NCBI GenBank assembly: GCA_014529385.2
Contig: CM043944.1
Span: 83,998,884 to 84,062,883, forward strand
From: Adiantum capillus-veneris
Lineage: Eukaryota; Streptophyta; Polypodiopsida; Polypodiales; Pteridaceae
Reading direction: 5' to 3'
DNA: 64,000 bases
The notes under the pieces are model-generated. The model searched no databases. It was not told the origin of the DNA and was given only the letters and a program-made list of their open reading frames with translations. The position numbers and the translations under genes were made by a program. Positions 55,324-64,000 of this stretch are shown piece by piece (positions within the stretch are counted from its first letter, which is position 1; each line of letters starts with the position of its first letter).

Positions 55324-55960
55324 GTTGGTTTGAGCAGGAGACTGGAGGACCGATTCGCTGTGAGTTTGCTTCGATCTTGGGAGCTCTTAGGGCATGGCCT
55401 AGAGCAGAGACAGCCGACGTGCACGGAGGAGCGCCTACGGCAACCCCTCGTCTGTAACCCCATGGTTAGCACTCAGAGAGGCCACTTGGTTGGGAGTCGG
55501 CCTCATGTTTCTTGGGGTCCCATGGCAGCAAGTCCAGCGCGTTCTCTAGGTGACTGGCTAGAGTTCACAGGTTTGTCAGAGGAGGTGCAGGGTGTCTAGC
55601 TATAGGGCATGAGAGGGGTGCAAAGCATGTGTCAAGACATCTCAGAGTCAGTTCCAGCTGAGTGGATCACGCCTCTCGAGCCAGTAGCACCCCGGTGGAT
55701 GGGAGCCTTCACACGACGGGAGGTTCTCATTTCAGTCAAGGCCTGCTCAGAGACTGTCCCAACCCTGTTCTTCGAGCTTCAGGGTGGGGGACGATTATAG
55801 CGAGTTGTAGTAGAGGCCCCGCAGGTAGCAGAGTGTTGTTTCCAGAGGATCCAAGTTGTGGGAATCTGTGGGAGGACTTGCATCATAGACCCTGACCCAG
55901 CAGCTCTTGAGACTGGACACTGGAGGCTATGGGCTTGGGACTCACATTGATCCTAGAACT
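55324..55960 (+). pseudogene. LINE ORF2 C-terminal remnant
   Basis: Frames with several stops continue the GC-rich composition; pieces such as DPDPAALETGHWRLW look like the end of plant LINE ORF2. The composition turns AT-rich after about 55.96 kb, which I take as the element's 3' end. Confidence 0.5.
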
Positions 55961-57393
55961 TTCCCAATTAGATCACTTCTTCCGTTGGCGAATTGCACAC
56001 ATGCTACCATGAGGCAACACGCATACCTACTACATGTGATGCAAAATGGAGCAAGCTCACCATCCCGGGGTATTCACTAAGGGTTATCATATGCTATCAC
56101 ATGAATGTGAAATTGGGGGGGTTTGTAAGGCCAAAAAATGTAGATTTTATAGAGGGAAGTCCTGTGCATAGGGGTAAATAAGGTAGTTTGAACACACACA
56201 CAAGTGACATCTCCCTAGTACTACTAGTGAATCCCCTCGGCTCACCATTTGCAAGTGCCCACATATTTTGCATTGCAATTACTTGTTGCGATTGTAATGG
56301 GGATGGAGGTCAACTAGCATGACAAACTACTCGTGGTGGTCATGGATATGTGGGACTTTATGATCTCGAGATTGCATAAAGCAATCTCAAGCATAGAGGT
56401 ATACATGGTGGAATTTAAACCTTGGTGCATTTTCATCTAGATCTTCCATGGCACATATGCTCTCTAGATTGGGACAGAAACAAACAAATAGAGATGCATT
56501 TCTAAGTACAATCTTCAAGCGTAGAGGTACATGTGGTGTGATCAAAATCTTGGTGCATTGTCATGTGAATTTTCCTTGGTATGTGCGCTCTGTCTAGACC
56601 ACAATTAGCTTAAAACACGATTAAAATAAATTTATAGACGTAGTGCAATTGAAATGACCAAGGGAGTTGGAATTATAGTTGATTATGGAGTACACTAGTG
56701 AGGGCTCTTCCCAATGAAAATTGAACCACAAAAACTTGCATTTCTTGAAAATAGATTACATTATTTTATAGCATCCCTCCTTGATTGGTAGAGATATGGA
56801 ACTAAATGAAGGGAGGAAATTGAGAATTGTTGACCCATCATTTTTGAGGAAATCCTTGTAATTATAAGAGAGCCTCTGAGTTTAATTAGATATTTTTTGA
56901 GTCTGTCTATGCAAAATTTAAGCTATAAACTCTGTACTTGAGTCTAAGCCAAAAATTCCCTAGGTATAAAGGTCATTTTGTAAATGGGAAAAGGACACTT
57001 ATCATTATCAAAATGTTTTGAGTTTTGAGCGTACGACTAAGAGCCGCTACTTTCACGTGCTTTGTAATCCCTAATGATCCACTTTTTTGTATGTATTAGC
57101 AAGAATCTTGTTGAGATTGCAATTTTTTTTCTCTTGCCCTGTCTGTTGCGCCCACCATCGCCTCTATTGCTGCCACACAACAAGCTCTCTTGTGCACTCT
57201 GCACCCTTTAGCGTGCCCTACTAAATTGACATAGTGCAAGCATCTGTCTTGTGATACCTCCTTGGAACAACCCCCCCCCCCCCGCCCCCCGCATGTGATG
57301 TCTGACAATGCATTAGATAGTGTTTCTCTCAATGTTGCTGTTATCATCAACCACGCAACACATACCCTTCTTCTCTAGACTCACCAACGGATT
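55961..57393. other. Unassigned AT-rich stretch with poly-C run
   Basis: No supported gene. Two related phrases at 56.38-56.42 and 56.51-56.55 kb (tcaagc(a/g)tagaggtac.tg(t/g)tgg) suggest an old local duplication. A C/G run (about 57269-57290) is present. Confidence 0.4.
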
Positions 57394-57447
57394 TGTCGGG
57401 GTTGACATATAAACCGCCTTCTTGCCGTCTGCAAACCTGCACGAGAG

Positions 57448-57495
<48 letters not shown>

Positions 57496-60400
57496 AGATG
57501 GAGAGAGATGTAGACCACCATCCAATATCTTCTCATAAGTGGAAAGAGCAAGATAAAGAAAAACATTATTTTTCTTAAGCTTTTCCTTCTCCTTGAAATT
57601 ACAAAGGGATCTTGTGAGATGCCCCTTGAAGAAAAATGCTCCCCCCCTCCCCAGCCCCCCCCCCAAATTTTATGGTAGCTTGTTTGTATCATTCATTCAT
57701 TCATGACATTTTCTTTTAAAATTTCATCCTCGTGTCTGTCCCTTGGATTTACTCACTCTCTAAAAGGGGATAGAAGAGTCGAACTCACACAGGCTAAATA
57801 ACCTTTGCTCTGCAACAATTCCCATAGCCAACTCACCATCCACATGACCTTGCTACAAAAGGGTACCTATACAATAACAAAAAGCTCCCACAATTGGCAG
57901 TTCCATTGCACGCTCACCTCTCATCCTTACTCTTGCCTGACACCTCTCATAGCACCTAGCGCCTTTGTGCACATCCTTTACCCTCTCTTGACATCTGGCA
58001 CCCCTTGCTCATCTGTCCCTCGCCTCGCCTTGCCTGACGCCTCAAATCAACAGAGATTCCTTTTCTTTTTCAAATTTACTAGCTTCATTTTAAAAATTAA
58101 TCATTACTTGAGAAGGCCCCCCCCCCGTTCACCCTTGTTAGCATGAAAGTTCATTTGGTGCAAAGAGCAACTTCGTCTGTGTAGCAAAACATAGTGATAG
58201 CTTCGTAGCTCTTTTGCTCTCTCTCTCTCTCTCTCTCTCTCTCATGTGCATGTGCCAACTTGTGGGAAAGCTCTCTAGCCTAACCCTAATTTTCATTTCT
58301 CTAACCCTAACCCTAGCATCGTGGTGAGCTTAAGGCTTTATCAACCATAGCCTAGCTCACAAATGATGCTTAGGGTGGAGCACCCCAATTCTAACAAGGA
58401 GTATCAAAGCTTGCAATGTGATTAATATTACGTAGTCACGCGAATCGATTCGCATCTACTAACCCCTTCCATGCTAGATCTTGTGATTCCCCTCTTGTTC
58501 ACAAGATTGAATCAATTGCTTTGCATTTTCATTTAGATTAACCTTGGTCTACTTGCAAATTACATTTGTTTTTGGGCACGTTCTTGGTGTATTCCTCAAG
58601 CCACTACCCTTGCTAGAATGATTGCAATGGATTATATGCTTAATTAGCAAGCATCCTTAGTCTAATCCTCTCATAACAATTAGTATTATCAGCTTTTTGC
58701 ATTAGGAAAATTAACGCATGGTATCTAGATTTCGTTTGAGCCTATCCAAATATATTTTGTACTAAGCATCACAAAGTAATGCCTGGATCAAACTCAAGCT
58801 CTTGAGCTTGGTCTTTTGGTCCCTCTAATTACTTGGGAGAATTTGTGTGTGTGTATGTGTGCATGTGTGTGTGTTTGAGAGCATTATGTGCTCATACGTT
58901 TTTGGGTGAAAAGCGGCACCACTGTGCCTAGTAGGTGTTTAAACTCTAGTGTCCACAAAGCTACATGGAGGAATCTCCATGTTTAAAGCAAAAAGGGACA
59001 AGGCCACAGACCTACCCACTTTGCTTGGCTTAGTAGTCAATCCATTTCCAGCGTGCGTATCCTCTGCATGGTATTTGGTGTCCCAATCTTAGCCGCTTGC
59101 TCCTATCAGAGCGTTTCTGCACAACGACCCTAAAACGAACAAATTGTTTGTGGCTTTGTGTTGCTCATGAATACACAAATGTTGCATTGCAAGGCGTATT
59201 TGCAGCAGATTGCAATATCTATGACCATTAGCATCTCACTGATCATTGATTATCTAATGCCCCAGCGGCCATGCTACCTACTTGTTTTACAAAACCCCAC
59301 CAAGGTGCCCCTGCAACCAGTGGCTAATTGCATCTGCAACGGACTGGCCCGCAACTTCTCAATTGCCATCAAAACATGCAACCTGCCCATCCCTGCTTCA
59401 CTTTCACCATTGACCAGCTCTCGCATTGTCTTGACAATTGGCTGCCTCGTCATCCAACTTGCAAGCTTTAGCTTCACCCACATCGACTTGCTGGCCTTGG
59501 CCCCACACACATGCTTGCATTACAATTTGCAGGATTCATTTTCATTTCAACTTTAAGTGACTTGTCACGCCCTTGGATCCTTGCTTATTGAAACCCTTGT
59601 TCACACTTCCCTTCCAAGAGCCCACTCACTAGGTGAGCTATAAAGCCTCTCTTAGAGGATTTTCACACCAGTGAATATGATGAAGAAATTCTAGTACTCC
59701 TCTTTCACACATCCTACTCTCACTGTGTTTTGTCAACAAGGGAAATGCACTATCTGGGGTTGGCACATGATCATATGTATGTACCACTTGTGCTCAAATC
59801 ACTTGCATCCACACTCGCACACAGACAAATCAAGTGATTCATCAAACCTTTGAAGCTAAAGACACACTCAAAAAGACCAAAATTCCAGCCATAAAATCAT
59901 CACTCTTGGGAACAACCAATATAACCTCAAAACTCTTGTGTGTGTGATGATTTGGTGTAGCCTCACTCCGAATTGCAGAGGTATGGTGCTCTTTCACGCT
60001 GTTAAAAACTCTAAATTCAGGCTTAAGTTCTTTTTCATGACAATTTCATGGAAGCTTTAGAATTTCATTAGAGAAACCCAAGTGATTATTTGAAGAGGGG
60101 AAACCCTAATTGCTTTCCTGACAGCCTCTAACATGTAGTGGAAATAGCAAGGGACTACACTAGCACCTTGACTTGGAATTGTAGTATTTCCTTTGTTAGC
60201 ACAAAACAGCTCATTTTTGGTGAGTTTTGTGCTATTTTGGACCATTTTGTGGTAGTGATGTGGCACTTTGAGCCATTTGTTCGCTAGTTTTGGGCTATTT
60301 TGGACCATTTTTAGCCCTTTTTATCTCAAAAATGCCCTTTTTGATCGTAAAAAGCCCACATATACTACAAAAAATTCTTAAATTTATGGAAAAGTCCCGT

Positions 60401-60784
60401 TAGGCTCAAATTTCATGTTGAACCTCAATTTCCCACTTGGAAATCACTTTGCATACATCGTTTATGGGCATGCATAAAACTTGTTATTTTTGGACAAGAT
60501 CGCCCGCATTGAACTTTCTATGCAAAACGAGCATGCCACTTCAAAACACTTGACATTTGTACAATTCTAAGGCAAATGAGGCATGCTTATATGTGATAAA
60601 ACATGCAACAGTGCCACATTGAGGACCTTGCCTGCTCGACAAGGTCTATACACGACTACAACCATGGCATCCAATTTTGCATATATCATGCTATGTACAT
60701 TATAGCACTTGGTCCCACATGACAAAAGCATTAAGAGTGAGTTAGATAATTTGGTTTCACATTTTGCATGTGCCAACATCCACC
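57394..60784 (-). mobile_element. Element B (Gypsy) probable 3' LTR
   Basis: About 3.4 kb downstream of the minus-strand B pol. On the minus strand it would start TGTTGGCACATGC at 60784, after a purine-rich agaggggtggatg, and end with CA at 57394. Its pieces recur at 1-1453, 8681-9056 and 46.57-46.80 kb. It contains GA (57.45 kb) and CT (58.22 kb) microsatellites. A phrase like a primer-binding site (gagtatcaaagc, 58.40 kb) lies inside and is unexplained, so the outer boundary is tentative. Confidence 0.5.
57441..57505. repeat. (GA)n microsatellite
   Basis: GA tract with a few T interruptions, at the place matching 55-108 in the other B copy. Open frames across it (poly-SL or poly-ER) are artefacts. 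Confidence 0.9.
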
Positions 60785-60836
60785 CCTCTGAACCTGTACA
60801 TCCTCTGACATGTGCCACACATATCTTTTTGCAAGT

Positions 60837-63800
60837 TCAGTCTTCATTTAAGTCAACATACATGTCCATATCATTTTCATCTTCAATGATGTCTAGCACA
60901 TCATCCTCTCTTCCTTCATCCTCATCCATATCATTTTCATCATGATCCTCATTTTGACTATCTTGTGAGTCAAAGGGCTCTCTGTCACCTCTTCTTTTGA
61001 ACAACTTGATCCTTTTCCTTGCAGTGGGAATCTTCATTTTTGTCTTATCCAACTCATGCATAGTGTAAGTTGCATTCCCATGTACATGCCTAACCACATA
61101 AGGACCAAACCATCTCTTTAGAATCTTTCTTATTGTTGAATGTTGGTTGTCAAGACTACTATCATACATCAACACCCAATCACCTTCCTCAATAGCTTTA
61201 GGTCTAAGCCTATGTCTTTTGTTAAACTTGTCTTTAGTCTTTATCATTACATCCTTTAATCATGCTATTAAAATCTCAATTATATCTTATGCAAGATGAA
61301 TTTGAGTTTTCCATTGTTGGGGTTTTCAAACCAGCGGGACAAGAAACCTATGGCTGTACATAACCCTAAGGATCTACCTATACCTCAGAATGGACAAGGT
61401 CTTAAACGAGAGTGTTGTGTGTGGAGTGGCAGCTTTTCTTTTGGATCATAACGCTGATGATAAAACATGCAGGTAAAAACTCCAACAGCTTTGGTGAAAT
61501 GCCACCATGAATCTTTGATCGGTTAAAAACGATAAAAACTACTTCAACCCTTCCAAAAATAGGGTCTCTTCAAACGTATGTATGAGGCCTTCTTTGTAAT
61601 TTTTATATGCGCAAAGAAAGAAGGTCTTCCTTGCTGATTCCATCCTCCCAAGGTAATACATTCCATGTGAGAATTACATCCTCAATTGGCATTACAAGTT
61701 TCTGACCATACATAAACTTAAAAAGAATATTGCCAATAACTGAGCTATGAGTTGTATGATTAGCCCATAAAGCATAAGGAAATAAGCTACGCCACTCTCC
61801 CAATTTACCTTTTCATACCTTAGCCAAAGCTTTAATGATAAGAGGATGCCCATGCTATGATTTGTCATTTCCTTCAGGATTGTATGCAGTGGTGAGAGTA
61901 AGTTTAATGCCCAACCTAGATAAAAATTCGCTAGCTTTGTCGGCATCCAACTCATCCCTCTCTGGTGTTATTTTCCCAACATAGTCATAATGGCTAATCG
62001 CATCTTCCAAGAGAAACTTACATATCCCTTCCATGCTTTTTGTTCTTAGAGCACGACCTTCAACCCGGTTCATGAAAGCACCATGTATCTCATTTGCCAT
62101 AAGTTTAATGGAATTGTAATCTACTACCCACTTACAATGTATGACCAATGGGTAAGTAGGGTGCAATCCATCATGATGGTGCAAATTTGAATACATTTAA
62201 CAGGTTTCACAAGATTCCATAAAGTGAGATACATCTTCATACATACCTTTCCACCAATACCTCTCTTTAATTTTAGTAAAGGTGAGACATACACCTCTAT
62301 GCCCATCATATAGACCCTCTCATAACTTTTTGATAAGCTCACTTTGAGTGTCCTTATCATTCAAAACTCTCAGCGGCATCCCTTTAATTTCTTCTTTTGA
62401 TGCTTCCACAAGTACCCATGCCATCATTCAAAAAATATCCATAGGCCTTTCTACAATTCTTTTGAACTCTTGATTAGTCCAACATTCTTACCTTGTCAAA
62501 GTGCTCATATAGCATTTAATGAGCAATAAATCACCTTGATAGAGGTCCTTTGTAAATGGTTCAAGTGCATGTGATAGACAAACATGATTACCCTTAGTAC
62601 GAGAGCTACTATAGAGCCTTGTGTCTACATCATTACCCTCGACAACCATTTCTTCTTCATTTTCATACCTTGCTCTAGAAAGCATATTTGCAATTGGATT
62701 ATCTTTACCCACAATATGCTTAAATTTTGGATTCAAGGAATTTATGTAGGAAATCCATCTCAACATAACAATGTCAAAAGTTGAGCAGCTTGTGATCATT
62801 CCAAAAAGGGGTAGACAATCAGTCTCCTCTATTACATTTGCTCCTATAAAATAATCTTTATCACATTTTAGTGTTGTGAATCCTCTCCATAATCCCCTTT
62901 TTACATGTGGATAATTGCACTGATGATCACTTAGGACTTTTGCTCCAAATCTCCCTACATATCTCTTTCCATTGTCATCATCTTGTCTAATCCCCCATAC
63001 AATTCTTGGGGCTAGTATCCATTGTCACAATCACATGTCTTCCACATTCATAGTTTACTTTCCTCACAGTTGGAGACATAAGCAACAACTTCTTTAATTT
63101 CTTCATGGAATGTGTATACATTTCTTCCCATTGAAAATTTTGGTTCTTTCTCAAGAGTTGGTACAAAGTTTCTATCACATGCGCATAATGTGGAATCTAG
63201 ATAACATAAAACACACATGCACCCAAGAGTTTTTGAACCTCAATCACATTAATACATGTCTCTACCATTCTTTGAATTATATCAATCTTTTTTGGACAAG
63301 GTCTTCTACCATATGGCTCGCATATATGTCCTACAATAAGAACATTATTCACACCAAACACTAACTTTTGCATAGACAAAGGTAAGATTCACTTCTTCCA
63401 ACCTTGACAAGATCTTATCACAGTCATTAATTAGATTTTCTACATACTTGCGGCACCCCTTCAAATCTAGATCCCCATCTATATCACTTGCTTCACATAC
63501 TTTGATCGACACATTGTCAAGAAAGGTCATCATAATTTGAGGTGTGAAGCCTTGTAACAATTTGTTCATACCATTCATCATATGCGTAACTGAATTAATT
63601 TCTCACAGAGGTAAGGTGCAGATCCTTACCAAAACCAAAGGTGTCCATATGGTAGTCAAGTCTCTGCCTTCCACATCGCTAGTTGGAATTGAACATATCC
63701 TAAGTAAAAATCCCTCATAGAATATATCACCCTTCCTAGAAATTCCTCTGCAAACTCATCTACAATTTTCCATATACCCACATTTCTAATTGTAACCTTG

Positions 63801-64000
63801 TTTACATGTTACAAATCTTGGCAGATCCTAGATAAAGTGTAAAGAACCATTTTTCTTTGGAATTGTGAACCACATGTTTGAATATGGAGCACAAGAAGAC
63901 TCCAAAATACCCCTCTTGGTCTTTTCATAAATCAAATCAATGAGTTTTTGCAAATGAGCCTTTGGAACTAGAATAGACCGCAAGATCCAAGGTACATGAG
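60837..64000 (-). pseudogene. Element B Gypsy pol (degenerate, runs off the edge)
   Basis: Minus strand, reading from the right edge: RT pieces (IPKKNGS-like, GFTPQIMMTFLDNVSIKV, where the catalytic box reads FLDN instead of FLDD; KKIDIIQRMVETC); RNase H (FQWEEMYTHSMKKL, HVIVTMDTS, FKHIVGKDNPIANMLSR); an integrase zinc and core part (61.6-62.36 kb; EFLSRLGIKLTLTTAYNPEG with the second Asp as E, SVIGNILFKFMYG); and the integrase C-terminus (EEGDWVLMYDSSLD, RWFGPYVVRHV) with a very acidic tail (60837-61247). Stops and frameshifts throughout. The gag and 5' LTR lie beyond 64000. Confidence 0.85.

Larger units (their letters stand above)
50180..55960 (+). mobile_element. GC-rich LINE with ORF1 and ORF2
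   Basis: A non-LTR retrotransposon of plant type: a C-rich 5' region (50.18-50.59 kb), ORF1 (50590-52487), ORF2 with endonuclease and RT (52484 to about 55.95 kb). No poly-A tail or target duplication is recognisable, so the ends are approximate. Its base composition is much richer in G and C than all neighbours. Confidence 0.85.

Noticed and set aside
57313-57692. Minus-strand frames of 103-117 codons rich in SL repeats
   Set aside because: They read through the GA microsatellite and poly-C; low-complexity artefacts.
58300-58320. Telomere-like ctaaccctaaccctag
   Set aside because: Only two to three units, imperfect and isolated inside a B-family LTR; too short for an interstitial telomere block.
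58390-58412. Primer-binding-site-like gagtatcaaagc after a ...taaca end
   Set aside because: It would make 57.39-58.40 kb a plus-strand 5' LTR, but B's pol is on the minus strand and no plus-strand gag or pol follows; kept only as an unexplained phrase.
1-64000. CRISPR arrays, bacterial operons, rRNA or tRNA genes
   Set aside because: No spaced short repeats, no cloverleaf or rRNA text was recognised, and the content is eukaryotic retroelement; tRNA-like strings are primer-binding sites.

Overview
This is plant nuclear DNA from a large, repeat-packed genome. I find no intact cellular gene in 64 kb. Almost everything is LTR retrotransposon (Ty3/Gypsy and Ty1/Copia), two LINEs, one inverted-repeat DNA element, and sequence too worn to name. 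The mix of dual-RNase-H Gypsy elements, plant Copia elements and plant-type LINEs indicates a land plant. The flavour of the Copia and LINE proteins suggests a fern or other non-seed vascular plant, but that is an impression from memory, not proof.

I label the elements A to G. Left block (1-23.0 kb): a Gypsy B LTR was hit by a Gypsy element A (minus strand, dual RNase H) and a Copia element C (plus strand). A later inversion, with one breakpoint inside A (about 6840) and one inside C (about 19918), flipped the middle. So A's pol (2.6-6.84 kb, minus) is split from A's gag (18.66-19.92 kb, plus), and C's 5' half (6.84-8.68 kb, minus) is split from its 3' half (19.92-22.73 kb, plus). Inside the inverted block lies F (10.1-17.8 kb), a gag-only element with 2.1-kb LTRs arranged LTR-internal-LTR-internal.

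Middle block (23.03-42.2 kb): Gypsy-like element G (minus) has a 631-bp 3' LTR, a long unusual 3' coding region and a retropepsin-like ORF downstream of integrase. Copia D (23971-34631, minus) sits inside G, and Copia E (27838-32977, plus) sits inside D with a perfect 5-bp target duplication and nearly identical LTRs. E is the youngest, best preserved element.

Right block (42.2-64 kb): a diverged F-type LTR carries a 496-bp TIR element. It is followed by a LINE remnant, a B-LTR scrap, a kelch-repeat pseudogene fragment, a Gypsy gag scrap, a GC-rich LINE with both ORFs (50.59-55.95 kb), and a second B element with a probable 3.4-kb LTR and degenerate pol running off the right edge.

Nearly every coding region is broken. 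Many stop codons lie one C-to-T or G-to-A change from a Gln or Trp codon, the pattern expected of methylated, silenced repeats. The strongest finding is the inversion. The most novel-looking coding material is the post-integrase ORF and 3' module of G, and the unknown 370-codon ORF of F.
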